A stretch of DNA of 64,000 nucleotides from DASUNP01 sp035249305 (GTDB taxonomy: Bacteria; Acidobacteriota; Blastocatellia; UBA7656), in the NCBI GenBank assembly GCA_035249305.1, contig DATFGQ010000016.1:11027-75026 (forward strand), read 5' to 3'. Shown here in pieces: positions 17,771 through 25,842 of the stretch (within the stretch, counting starts at the first letter, position 1; every line of letters starts with the position of its first letter). The notes below the pieces were generated by a model. That model saw nothing but the letters and a program-made list of their open reading frames with translations, searched no databases and was not told the DNA's origin. Position numbers and translations under genes: made by a program.

Positions 17771-17800
17771 TTGACTTGTCTACGACAACTGTAGTAAATA
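17771..17800 (+). promoter_or_regulatory. blaI promoter with dyad operator
   Basis: A -35 box TTGACT (17771-17776) and a -10-like TAAATA (17795-17800) are 18 bases apart. In the spacer lies a dyad CTAC-N7-GTAG (17780-17794). BlaI/MecI dimers bind TACA/TGTA-type dyads in this position, so autorepression is expected. A similar CTAC-N7-ATAG site lies upstream of the gene at 50859. Confidence 0.6.
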
Positions 17801-17826
17801 TACCCTCAAATGTAGGAGGGTCGACA

Positions 17827-18264
17827 TTGGCCAAGGAAAAGAGCGTAAAGCTGACGAAGTTCGAGCTGGAGGTCATGGACGCGCTGTGGGACGCCGGGAG
17901 CGCGTCGGTGAGGGAGATCCAGGAGCGGCTTCCCGAAAAGAAGCGCGTCGCCTATACGACCGTGCAGACGATCGTCTACCGGCTCGAAGAGAAGGGCGCG
18001 GTGCGGCGTTCAAAGAAGATTGGCAACGCGCACATCTTCGAGCCGCTGGTCACCAGAAAGTCCGTGCACCGCAGGCTCATCGACGAGCTGGTCGATCTAT
18101 TAGGAGGCTCGACCCGGCCTTTGATGGCTCACCTGATCGAGTCGGGGCGGCTTACGCTTGACGGCGTGCGCGAGCTGGAGAGCGCGCTGGCGGCCATCGA
18201 GAGCGAGCCAGCCGCGCAGCCTCGCAAGCAGTCGCGGAAGGCAAAAAAGGGAGCAGGCAAGTGA
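17827..18264 (+). CDS. blaI: BlaI/MecI-family repressor
   Basis: 145 residues: an N-terminal winged helix (KLTKFELEVMDALWDAGSASVREIQERL, then the recognition segment VAYTTVQTIVYRLEEKGAV) and a C-terminal dimerisation helix pair (RRLIDELVDLLGGS...LIESGRLT). A Lys/Arg-rich tail follows. The frame is open upstream, but the TTG at 17827 has GGAGG seven bases before it and begins AKEKSVKLTKFE, as in the family. The stop overlaps the next start (TGATG), so it is translated with the M56 protease that normally inactivates it. Confidence 0.92.
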   Translation: MAKEKSVKLTKFELEVMDALWDAGSASVREIQERLPEKKRVAYTTVQTIVYRLEEKGAVRRSKKIGNAHIFEPLVTRKSVHRRLIDELVDLLGGSTRPLMAHLIESGRLTLDGVRELESALAAIESEPAAQPRKQSRKAKKGAGK

Positions 18265-20432
18265 TGAGCTTTCACGAAATGCTGTACGACTGGTCTGCGT
18301 GGGGGTGGCCCAGGCTATTGAATCACCTCTGGCAGTCCACATTAATTCTGCTCGTCGCCCTGGCGTTCGCCTACGCGTTCAAACGCGGCCCCGCACGCTT
18401 GCGCTACGTCGTGCTGCTGGTCGCCTCCGCCAAGTTCCTGTTGCCGTCCGCGCTCATTATTTTCATAGCGGGCCAGGCCGGGGTTGATTTCGATGTCGTG
18501 ACGAGACAGGTTCGCGGCGACTGGCAGAGCGCGAAGATCGCTCAGCGCGTCGCCGAGCCTGTTGTTGAAACTGCGGAGATCGACGCCCTCGGCGTTGAGT
18601 TCGCCGACAATAATCCGACGACAAGACACGGCGAGTTGTATTGCGCGCTCACCTTTATCTGGTTTGTGGGTTGCCTAACTCTTTTAGTGACATGGCTGAC
18701 GCGGCGCGCGCGGTTAGCTCGAAACATGCGCACGGGGACCGAGGTCACGGCGGGGAGCCTGTACGACGCAATGGACGGCGTGCGCGCGAGGCTTAAAATC
18801 TCGCGACGGGTCAGGCTTTTGGTATCTCCGCAGGTGATCGTGCCGGGGGTCTGGCGCACCTGGAGGCCCGTCGTCGCGCTTCCCCAAAACGTCGCCTCGC
18901 ACCTGAGCGAGGAAGAGGTTGAGGCAATGCTGATGCATGAGATGGTTCACGTGGCGAGGTGGGATAACCTCGCCAGCAATCTGAATATGCTTATCTGCTG
19001 CCTGCTCTGGTTTCACCCGTTGATGTGGCTAGTCGACAAGAGGCTGCTCGCCGAGCGCGAGGCCGCGTGCGACGAGAGGGTGATCGAGCTCGGCGCGTCG
19101 TCGAGCGTCTATGCCGCGAGCCTGTTAAAGGTATTTCGTTTTTCTATGGGCTGGAAAGTCGCCGGGCTATCTTCGGCAACCGGCTCTGACCTCGAACGCC
19201 GCGTTAAAATCATAATGTCTGGAAACGCGAATAGGAGCCCGCGCGCGAGCCGCCGCATGCTGATCGGCGCAGTTACGACTCTATTATTCGCGCTTTCAAT
19301 GTTGACAGGGATCGTCGGCCACAAGAGCACCTTTGAAGCGAGCGCCGCCGACATTAATTCGCAGACGCCCACCCCGAAAGCTGATACGAAGCTCCCGGAA
19401 GAAGTTGTCGCCAGGATGTTTCAAAGAGCCGATGAGGCGCCTCGCCTACCCGCCCGTTACGAGAACTCTGACGACGCGCCGGTCGTAATCACAGACGCGA
19501 CGGTCAAAGTCATTACATATAATGCGAGCGACGCGCGTTCGGGAAGCAATGAAACCTATGAGTTGATCACCGAGCCGCGCATAACCTTAGTTAATAACAC
19601 GGACCGGCATATAACCGGATTGCGGTTGAGCTTCGACCTGAAGCCCGTCTCGTTTGACATAACGAGGCTCCGGGTATCCTTGCTGCCTCACAAAATGCGG
19701 ACCTTGAGTGTTGCGCGGCGCATTTGGTCAAACATACTGTCGGCCGGGGGCGCAATGCCCCTGGTGGTGAGAGTCTCTGGCGTTCAATTCAAAGACGGCG
19801 GCACCTGGGGCAGTATGGACTCTAAGGATAGCAGGCAGGTTGATGCGCCGCGCGCGCCCGAAGCTGTGATAGAGCAACCGTCGCCGACTCCTAAACCAGA
19901 AGTCGCGCCTCCCTCCGAGGAGCCTTTGCCCGACGACGGAAGCGCGGAGTACGCACCCGCTCGTTTCAACAATCCTCCCGGCGCTCCGATCATTATCACG
20001 GAGGCGCGAACGAGGCTCGGCATACGCCCCGAAGATCGTAACACTGCCTACAGCTTCGCAGGCGGGTCGGGTGAGATAACTTACCTGCCTGTCTTGAAGC
20101 TTGAAAACACGACGGGCCAGCGGATAACCAGCATAAAACTGCGGTTCAAAGCTGAAAGAGAGTCGCACGCAGTTACATTTGTCAGGGCGGTGATAGAGCC
20201 TCACAGTTCTTACACGTTCCGCAAGAACAGCAGCATGTCGGGCAGCTCCAGAGACATGCGCGTGCAAGTTCTCGGGGTCAGGTTTGAGGACGGGAGCGTG
20301 TGGGGCGCGCTCGACTCCACGATCAACGCGCGCGACGAGGTCGTGTCAATACCGCTATCGATCAGCCGGCCGGGGCCGGAATCTGACTACCAGCCGACCC
20401 CGCGCCCGCCCGCCCGCGACGGTCAAAAATGA
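18264..20432 (+). CDS. BlaR1-like M56 membrane protease with duplicated sensor-like domain
   Basis: 722 residues. Four hydrophobic segments surround a cytosolic zinc-protease domain with HEMVH (His225, Glu226, His229) and the downstream acidic ligand region LLAEREAACDERVIELG. After the fourth span (RMLIGAVTTLLFALSMLTGIVG) comes an outside region of about 370 residues. It holds two copies of an about 115-residue beta-rich unit (VVITDATVKV...RVSGVQFKDGGTWG and IIITEARTRL...QVLGVRFEDGSVWG) split by a Pro/Ser linker. This replaces the penicillin-binding sensor of classical BlaR1, so the ligand is unlikely to be simply a beta-lactam. It probably cleaves the BlaI encoded just upstream. The start codon could be GTG 18261. 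Confidence 0.85.
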   Translation: MSFHEMLYDWSAWGWPRLLNHLWQSTLILLVALAFAYAFKRGPARLRYVVLLVASAKFLLPSALIIFIAGQAGVDFDVVTRQVRGDWQSAKIAQRVAEPVVETAEIDALGVEFADNNPTTRHGELYCALTFIWFVGCLTLLVTWLTRRARLARNMRTGTEVTAGSLYDAMDGVRARLKISRRVRLLVSPQVIVPGVWRTWRPVVALPQNVASHLSEEEVEAMLMHEMVHVARWDNLASNLNMLICCLLWFHPLMWLVDKRLLAEREAACDERVIELGASSSVYAASLLKVFRFSMGWKVAGLSSATGSDLERRVKIIMSGNANRSPRASRRMLIGAVTTLLFALSMLTGIVGHKSTFEASAADINSQTPTPKADTKLPEEVVARMFQRADEAPRLPARYENSDDAPVVITDATVKVITYNASDARSGSNETYELITEPRITLVNNTDRHITGLRLSFDLKPVSFDITRLRVSLLPHKMRTLSVARRIWSNILSAGGAMPLVVRVSGVQFKDGGTWGSMDSKDSRQVDAPRAPEAVIEQPSPTPKPEVAPPSEEPLPDDGSAEYAPARFNNPPGAPIIITEARTRLGIRPEDRNTAYSFAGGSGEITYLPVLKLENTTGQRITSIKLRFKAERESHAVTFVRAVIEPHSSYTFRKNSSMSGSSRDMRVQVLGVRFEDGSVWGALDSTINARDEVVSIPLSISRPGPESDYQPTPRPPARDGQK

Positions 20433-20440
20433 CTTCCTAG

Positions 20441-20475
20441 AATGATCGCAAGTTCAAGCCTCGCGCGCGATCATT
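20441..20475 (+). terminator. Hairpin after the M56 gene
   Basis: A 9-bp stem AATGATCGC/GCGATCATT with a 17-base loop follows the stop of the protease gene by eight bases. No T-run. Confidence 0.4.
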
Positions 20476-20482
20476 CATAAGC

Positions 20483-20773
20483 ATGAAGCGATCGATTCTC
20501 TTAGCTCTCACCGCCCTGTTTAAAGAGGGAATATTGATTACAGGCGACCTTGGGGTATGGCCGGTCCCGCTGGTCGGCAACCCTCAATCGCACATCGGAG
20601 ACTGGGCCGCGACGCTCGAAAAGCTGATCGCGCTCCGCCCATCTATAATCGTCCCAGGTCACGGCCCCGTCCTCAGAGACGATTCCTATTTGAAGCTCCT
20701 TGCAGAGATGTTCGCTCACATAAAGTCGCAGACCGAGGCGGCGGCATTCCGCGAAGCGACGGCGAAGCGATGA
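20483..20773 (+). pseudogene. Metallo-beta-lactamase-fold remnant (internal deletion)
   Basis: 96 residues. The first 13 (MKRSILLALTALF) look like a signal-peptide start. They are joined directly to the C-terminal end of an MBL-fold hydrolase (ILITGDLGVWPVPLVGN, then IVPGHGPVL, the last His-containing motif). The HxHxDH metal site and the following 120-150 residues are missing, so it should be inactive. The join suggests an in-frame internal deletion of a secreted MBL hydrolase. No RBS is obvious. Confidence 0.65.
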
Positions 20774-20868
20774 CGGCGCTCTCTTATAGCGGCTTGCGAT
20801 TGTATGCGACCGCTCTTTCGGAGTGCGGTGACTTGTCACCGCTTTTGCGTTAGCCATTACGGCTTCCC

Positions 20869-22278
20869 CTAACTCGAAAGCGCCGCGGGGTCTGCGCACT
20901 CCGAAAGAGGCGCTGCTTTTCCGGCAGCGAGCGTCTCTCTCTTCTCCACAACCATCCTGACCCCTTGCTTAGGCCGCAGCGTGAAGACGGGCCAGGGTTC
21001 TATCTTGTGCCCTTCGACTAAACGCATGCGGAACCTCTGCGCGATTGTCGCGAGCACGAGAACGGCTTCCATAGTGGCAAACGAGTTGCCGATGCAGGCG
21101 CGAGGCCCGCCGCTGAATGGGAAGTAAGCGTACTTGGGAAGCTGCTTTATCTTCTCGTCCAGCCATCGCTCGGGGCGGAACTCTTCGGGGTTTTCAAAGT
21201 ACTGCGCGTCGCGATGCACGATCCACGGGAAGAAGAAGAGCTGTCTTCCTTTACGTATGTGATAGCCGCCGATCTCGCAATCTTCTCTGGCCTGTCGCCC
21301 GAAACCCCACGCGGGCGGGTAGAGGCGCATCGATTCTTTTATGACCGCGTTGGCGTACTTCAGCTCGGGCAGGTCTTCGTTTCGCGGCGGCCTTCCGCCC
21401 AATACCGATTCGAGCTCCGCCGAAAGCCGCGCGTCCGCGCCGGGGTTTTCGGAGAGCAAGTACCACGTCCACGAAAGGGCGAGGGCCGTAGTCTCGTGGC
21501 CCGCCATAAAAAGGGTCATCACTTCGTCGCGGAGCTGCTTGTCCGTCATGCGGCTCCCGTCGTCCTCATCCTGCGCGTCGAGCAGCATCGAAAGCAGGTC
21601 GCCGCGGTCTTCGCCCGATCGCCTGCGGTCGCGAATTATGCCGTAGATGTACTCGTCGAGGTCGCGGACCAGCTTGTGGAAGCGGCGGTTATCGGGCGTC
21701 GGGAGGAAGTTATGCGCGAGCCAGGTCGAGCGCTCCTGAAGCTCGAACATCTTTATAACATCGTCGCTGAGGTTGTACATAATCACGGCCTCGCGCCTGG
21801 TGTCTACGTTGAACAGCGCCTTGATGGCGATCTTCAACGTGAGGATCATCATCTCGCGGTGTATGTCGCGCGTCTCGGCCACCTTCCACGACTCCATCAT
21901 GCGCTCGGCATAGGCCACCATCACGCGGCCATATTCGGCTATGCGGTTGCGGTGAAAGGCGGGCTGTGCGAGCCGCCGCTGGCGCAGCCAGAAATCGCCC
22001 TCGCTCGTCAAAAGCCCGTTGCCGAAGATCGCGCGGAAGAACGGGAAGCGAAAATCGACGGGTTTGATGAACGAACGGTTCTTCGTCACGAGCACGTCTT
22101 CGATCTGCTCGGGGTTGTTGAAGATGTAGATAGGTATGTGAAAAAAGCGCAGGCGAGCCACGTCGCCATATTGACGATGCACGTCCTCAAGGTAGGAGAG
22201 CGGGTTGGGGACGTACTCGGGCAGGTTGCCGCGTATGAGGTGCCCTCTCGGCCCAGGGGGGACAGTCGCGGTGGCCAT
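20869..22278 (-). CDS. Cytochrome P450
   Basis: 469 residues with all P450 landmarks: the oxygen-binding I-helix AGHETT (259-264), the ExxR of helix K (KESMRL, Glu315-Arg318), the PERW-type meander (FRPERW) and the haem-ligand loop FSGGPRACIG with Cys395. There is no N-terminal anchor, so it is soluble and needs a separate ferredoxin/reductase, none of which is nearby. Sequence style (HRDAQYFENPEEFRPERW, PFSGGPRACIGN) is closest to the CYP102/CYP4-like bacterial fatty-acid or terpene hydroxylases; the substrate cannot be inferred. Confidence 0.93.
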   Translation of the reverse strand: MATATVPPGPRGHLIRGNLPEYVPNPLSYLEDVHRQYGDVARLRFFHIPIYIFNNPEQIEDVLVTKNRSFIKPVDFRFPFFRAIFGNGLLTSEGDFWLRQRRLAQPAFHRNRIAEYGRVMVAYAERMMESWKVAETRDIHREMMILTLKIAIKALFNVDTRREAVIMYNLSDDVIKMFELQERSTWLAHNFLPTPDNRRFHKLVRDLDEYIYGIIRDRRRSGEDRGDLLSMLLDAQDEDDGSRMTDKQLRDEVMTLFMAGHETTALALSWTWYLLSENPGADARLSAELESVLGGRPPRNEDLPELKYANAVIKESMRLYPPAWGFGRQAREDCEIGGYHIRKGRQLFFFPWIVHRDAQYFENPEEFRPERWLDEKIKQLPKYAYFPFSGGPRACIGNSFATMEAVLVLATIAQRFRMRLVEGHKIEPWPVFTLRPKQGVRMVVEKRETLAAGKAAPLSECADPAALSS

Positions 22279-22439
22279 TCAAGCTTCTCCTTTCGCGTTG
22301 TGCAGGGTTGTGTCGCCAGATAACGAAGTGCGGCTCAATTCTACCACCGGGCCGCGCCGAGCGCATGCGTTTCTTAATTGCAAAATCTCTCGCGGCGAAT
22401 TAAAGTTGGCCTACCTCAAACGACGAAAGGCGACTTGCG

Positions 22440-23342
22440 ATGAAGCTACTCTTTTCGACCCTCAGTCTGTTCGCTGCGATTCTTATTTCCGGCTCGACCG
22501 CTCTCGCATCGGACCTGGACAAGCGCGTGGAGCACGGCTACGCCGACAGCAACGGCGTGAAGATCCACTACGCCAGCCTGGGCAAAGGCCCGCTCGTAGT
22601 GATGATCCACGGCTTCCCGGACTTCTGGTACTCGTGGCGCGACCAGATGGAGGCGCTCTCGGCCAACTATCAGGTGGTCGCGATAGACCAGCGCGGCTAC
22701 AACCTGAGCGACAAGCCGAAGGGCGTCGAGAATTACGACCTGATGCTGCTGATAGGCGACGTGGCGGCGGTCGTCAAACACCTCGGCCGCGACAAGGCGA
22801 TAGTGGTGGGGCACGACTGGGGCGGCATAGTCGCGTGGACGCTGGCGATGGCCCGGCCGGACATGGTTGAAAAGCTGATCATACTCAATCTGCCTCACCC
22901 GAAGGGGCTGCGCCGCGAGCTGGCCACGAACCCGCAGCAGCAGAAGAACAGCCAGTACGCCCGCAACTTTCAAAAAGAGGACGCGCACAAGATGTTGACC
23001 GCCGAGGGGCTGTCGGGCTGGGTCAAAGACGCGGAAGCCAAAAAGAGATACATAGAGGCGTTCAAAAGGTCGGACTTCGAGGCGATGCTCAATTATTACA
23101 AGCGCAATTACCCGCGGGAGCCTTACACGGACGACCAGTCGCCCATGCCCAAGGTCAAAGCAAGCGTGCTTATGATTCACGGGCTGAACGACCAGGCGCT
23201 TCTGGCCGGCGCGCTCAACAACACGTGGGAGTGGTTAGAGAAAGACCTGACGCTCGTAACGATCCCGGGCGCGGGCCACTTCGTCCAGCAGGACGCGTCA
23301 GAGATGGTGACGCGCACGATCAAGATGTGGCTCTCGCGGTGA
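22440..23342 (+). CDS. Secreted alpha/beta hydrolase, epoxide-hydrolase-like
   Basis: 300 residues with a signal peptide (KLLFSTLSLFAAILISGSTALAS). The HGFPDFWYSWRDQ oxyanion-hole segment, the nucleophile elbow GHDWGG with Asp as nucleophile, and the C-terminal GAGHFVQQD with the catalytic His are those of soluble epoxide hydrolases and haloalkane dehalogenase relatives. Asp at the elbow excludes an ordinary serine esterase. A cap domain lies between. Divergent from the P450 gene 162 bases away; oxidation followed by epoxide opening would be chemically coherent, but compartments differ. Confidence 0.85.
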   Translation: MKLLFSTLSLFAAILISGSTALASDLDKRVEHGYADSNGVKIHYASLGKGPLVVMIHGFPDFWYSWRDQMEALSANYQVVAIDQRGYNLSDKPKGVENYDLMLLIGDVAAVVKHLGRDKAIVVGHDWGGIVAWTLAMARPDMVEKLIILNLPHPKGLRRELATNPQQQKNSQYARNFQKEDAHKMLTAEGLSGWVKDAEAKKRYIEAFKRSDFEAMLNYYKRNYPREPYTDDQSPMPKVKASVLMIHGLNDQALLAGALNNTWEWLEKDLTLVTIPGAGHFVQQDASEMVTRTIKMWLSR

Positions 23343-23387
23343 GCGGCAAGAACCAAGTTTTAGGTGGTGCCTGAAAAGTATGATCAG

Positions 23388-23655
23388 AAGCCCTGAAAGG
23401 GCGCGATAGTTATACCGCCCTTTCAGGGCTTGTCATTACTATCAATCCGTTTCCAGGGGCGGTGCCCCTGGCTTTTGAATTCAGCCCTTTCAGGGCTTCT
23501 CGTTGTATGACGCATGACCCGGCGCGATGCGCCGGGCTATTGAATTACGCCTCTTCGAGGCTTTTAAGACCTCTTCTGATACAAGCTGCCTGTAGTAAAG
23601 AGTCCTAGACAGACTCAGGATACTAGCCCGTGGTGGCGCAACCACCGGCTAATCA
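23388..23655. repeat. Composite hairpin repeat cluster, copy B
   Basis: Most of the 418-base gap between genes consists of palindromes. They are the AAGCCCTGAAAGGGCG stem with its complement (23388-23431), CCAGGGGC-GGT-GCCCCTGG (23453-23471), AGCCCTTTCAGGGCT (23483-23497), CCCGGCGCGATGCGCCGGG (23518-23536), GCCTCTTCGAGGC (23549-23561), and a GTGGT...ACCAC hairpin (23624-23655). The 23482-23565 part is the reverse complement of 14869-14946, with few differences. No coding potential is evident. The rest of the gap (23656-23760) shows nothing clear. Confidence 0.75.
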
Positions 23656-23760
23656 TTTTCACTCTCCCGAAGCATGGCCTTAGAGCATTAATATTGGTTC
23701 TGTGCTATTTTTAGAAGGGCTGCATCGGTATTCTAGAAATGAGGAAGAGCGTTAACAGCG

Positions 23761-25137
23761 ATGTCAAACGACGTTAAACAACCCGACAAACCCGGCGCGA
23801 GTGTTGTTCTGCCGACGCTGCCTCAGGCGACGGACGCGGCGAACGCCGGCACGGAGGTCGGCAATTATTTTGTCGCCACCTATCCTCCCTTCTCCCAGTG
23901 GAAGCCCGAGTACACGCCGAGCGCGATAGAGGCGCTCGACCAGCCCCCGCGCACTGAAGACCCGCTCGGGCTCTACCTACACATCCCGTTCTGCCGCAAG
24001 CGGTGTAAGTTTTGTTACTTCAAAATCTACACCGACAAGAACGCCGCCGAGATCGAGCTTTACCTGAAAGCCCTCATAAAAGAGAACGAGGTCTACAGCC
24101 GCACGAACGCGTTTCAGGGGCGCAAGCTGAGGTTCGCTTACTTCGGAGGCGGCACGCCCTCCTACATCAGCGAGCGTCAGTTGGACCAACTGGTCGACGG
24201 GCTCAACCGCCACGTGAGCTGGGACGACGCCGAAGAGGTCACGTTCGAGTGCGAGCCGGGCACGCTTCGCAAATCGAAGCTCGAAACGCTCAAGGCGATC
24301 GGCGTAACCCGCCTCAGCCTCGGCATAGAGCATTTTGACGACCGAATACTGGAAGCCAACGGGCGCGCGCACCTGTCGGCGGAGGTCTACCGCGCCTATG
24401 AGTGGGCCCGCGAAGTCGACTTCCCTCAGATCAACATCGACCTGATCGCGGGCATGATGGGCGAGTCGGAAGAGCTGTGGCGCGAGACGGTCAGGCGCGC
24501 GATCGAGCTGGAGCCCGATTCCGTGACCATCTACCAGATGGAGCTCCCCTACAACACGGTCATCTCGCAGGACATGATAAAGCGCGGGCTCTCGTCGCCT
24601 ATAGCCGACTGGCCGACGAAGCGGCGGTGGGTCTCATACGCGTTCGACGAGTTCCAGGCGCGCGGCTACCGCGCGGCGAGCGCCTACACGCTGGCGACGA
24701 CGAAGAAGCCCTGCCGTTTCATCTACACCGACGCGCTCTGGCACGGGGGCGATATGATAGGGCTCGGCGTCTCTTCGTTCTCGCATTTCGGCGGCGTGAA
24801 TTTTCAGAACGCTCACCGCATCGAAGAGTACTCGCGCGTGCTCGACACGGACGAGCTACAGCTATGGCGCGCGATCCGGCTGACGCCGAAGCAGAGGCTC
24901 ATACGCGAGATGATCCTGCAACTGAAGACCGGGCGTCTCGACACGGGCTATTTCAGCCGCAAGTTCGGCGTCGACATCTGGGCGGAGTTCAAGCCACAGT
25001 TCGAGCGACTGGCCGAAGAGGGGATGCTTGAGCGGGAGGCCGAAAGGATCGAGCTGACGCGTCGCGGGCTGCTTGAGGTCGATCACTTTCTCTCCGATTT
25101 TTTCGAGCCTGAGCTGAGGTCCGTCCGGTACGTGTAA
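23761..25137 (+). CDS. HemN/HemW-like radical SAM enzyme
   Basis: 458 residues. After a 70-residue extension comes LYLHIPFCRKRCKFCYFK, whose CxxxCxxC binds the radical-SAM [4Fe-4S] cluster. FGGGTPS, a Glu/Pro-containing TFECEPGTL, RLSLGIEHFDD and NIDLIAGMMGE follow, as in the coproporphyrinogen-oxidase-like family. The fourth Cys of true HemN (CxC) is replaced by Phe, and the HemW-type SFD/N is not exact, so coproporphyrinogen dehydrogenase activity is not assured. Haem-degrading (ChuW/HutW-like) or cyclopropanating relatives share the fold. A C-terminal winged-helix-like region (LKTGRLDTGYFSRKFGVD) is present. The last 33 bases are duplicated at 25373-25405. Confidence 0.8.
   Translation: MSNDVKQPDKPGASVVLPTLPQATDAANAGTEVGNYFVATYPPFSQWKPEYTPSAIEALDQPPRTEDPLGLYLHIPFCRKRCKFCYFKIYTDKNAAEIELYLKALIKENEVYSRTNAFQGRKLRFAYFGGGTPSYISERQLDQLVDGLNRHVSWDDAEEVTFECEPGTLRKSKLETLKAIGVTRLSLGIEHFDDRILEANGRAHLSAEVYRAYEWAREVDFPQINIDLIAGMMGESEELWRETVRRAIELEPDSVTIYQMELPYNTVISQDMIKRGLSSPIADWPTKRRWVSYAFDEFQARGYRAASAYTLATTKKPCRFIYTDALWHGGDMIGLGVSSFSHFGGVNFQNAHRIEEYSRVLDTDELQLWRAIRLTPKQRLIREMILQLKTGRLDTGYFSRKFGVDIWAEFKPQFERLAEEGMLEREAERIELTRRGLLEVDHFLSDFFEPELRSVRYV
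25105..25137 (+). repeat. 33-bp direct repeat, left copy
   Basis: This is the 3' end of the radical SAM gene, including its stop. The identical 33 bases recur at 25373-25405. A less exact T-rich match extends about eight bases further left. Confidence 0.85.
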
Positions 25138-25170
25138 AGAATAAGTTTTTTGTGTGGGGAGTGACAATGT

Positions 25171-25374
25171 ATGAATCAAACCGTTCTGTCGCAAATTGAA
25201 GATACGTTCAATAAACTATCGCTCTCAGATCAACTGCGGCTCATTGAGCGCCTTGTACATCGAGTGCATCAAAATACCCTGAGGCAACCAGACGAGATTG
25301 ACAATCAACTGGTTCTAATGGCCGCCGACCCGGAGATTCAGCAGGAGATTCAAAGAATCGAACAAGATTTTTGA
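25171..25374 (+). CDS. Antitoxin-like small protein, probably 3'-truncated
   Basis: 67 residues: an N-terminal helical part (QIEDTFNKLSLSDQLRLIERLVHRV) and a C-terminal stretch LVLMAADPEIQQEIQRIEQDF. The phrase MAADPEIQ-E-I(E)-F is common in cyanobacterial-type antitoxins, which usually run several residues longer. Here the stop codon (25372-25374) lies on the junction with the right copy of the 33-bp repeat, which suggests loss of the end. No toxin gene follows. The AGTGACA spacing before the ATG is weak as an RBS. It may be an orphan that still binds DNA. Confidence 0.55.
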   Translation: MNQTVLSQIEDTFNKLSLSDQLRLIERLVHRVHQNTLRQPDEIDNQLVLMAADPEIQQEIQRIEQDF

Positions 25375-25405
25375 GCCTGAGCTGAGGTCCGTCCGGTACG
25401 TGTAA
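25373..25405 (+). repeat. 33-bp direct repeat, right copy
   Basis: Identical to 25105-25137. The two copies bracket the 235 bases that contain the antitoxin-like ORF. This looks like a duplicated gene end, such as an insertion or recombination footprint. Confidence 0.85.
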
Positions 25406-25462
25406 GGCCCTCCCGCGCTGTCATAACACAATCAACGGAGCATCGATTACACGATCACGAAC

Positions 25463-25564
25463 ATGCCGATTAGACGCTTCCTCGATTACCTGAGGCAGTC
25501 GGGCAACGAGGAGCGGTACATGCGAAGGCTCGTGGAGGCGTTCAACCCGACCAGATCGACGTGA
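25463..25564 (+). CDS. Possible 33-residue ORF
   Basis: ATG to TGA encodes MPIRRFLDYLRQSGNEERY followed by 14 more residues, strongly charged. Neither a good RBS nor a known family supports it. It could be a remnant of a larger gene. Listed only because it occupies the gap between the antitoxin fragment and the two micro-proteins. Confidence 0.2.
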   Translation: MPIRRFLDYLRQSGNEERYMRRLVEAFNPTRST

Positions 25565-25619
25565 AAGAAGCCTCTATCGGGCGTATCATCAAGCTACCGT
25601 TCCTCAAGGAGGAGAGCTT

Positions 25620-25721
25620 ATGAGTTTCAATATCACTCTCGCGATTCTTAGCATTCTATGCCTATACCTGCTGATAAGCGGAGTGCGCGGTTTATTCGCA
25701 AAGAGACGCCCGTCAAAGTGA
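25620..25721 (+). CDS. Single-span micro-protein
   Basis: 33 residues: a span (FNITLAILSILCLYLLISGV) followed by the basic end RGLFAKRRPSK, which predicts the C-terminus in the cytoplasm. A very strong RBS (AAGGAGGAGAGCTT) precedes the ATG. The stop overlaps the start of the next ORF (GTGA), the mark of translational coupling. No family is recognised; the size resembles KdpF-like accessory peptides, but no kdp gene is present. Confidence 0.6.
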   Translation: MSFNITLAILSILCLYLLISGVRGLFAKRRPSK

Positions 25722-25816
25722 ATCACGCGCAGAGCATCATCGAGATCGCCGGGGGCGCAGTGATGCTCTGCGCGATCATCTACGTTATCGCCAGCAGGAA
25801 GATGTGGGGCTTCTAA
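25718..25816 (+). CDS. Second single-span micro-protein
   Basis: 32 residues starting at a GTG that overlaps the preceding stop (GTGA). The sequence NHAQSIIEIAGGAVMLCAIIYVIASRKMWGF has one span and a short basic end. It is probably made from the same mRNA as the upstream micro-protein, and the two could form a hetero-oligomer in the membrane. It ends 26 bases from the convergent dehydrogenase gene. Confidence 0.55.
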   Translation: MNHAQSIIEIAGGAVMLCAIIYVIASRKMWGF

Positions 25817-25842
25817 CAATCGCCCACACCCGCAACCCGAGA

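Noticed and set aside
21214..22323. 369-residue open frame opposite the P450 gene
   Set aside because: Composition is that of a shadow frame, there is no RBS, and the P450 on the other strand is certain.
23388..23655. Possible CRISPR array
   Set aside because: The repeats are palindromic modules of different kinds, not regularly spaced identical repeats with spacers; no cas gene is present.
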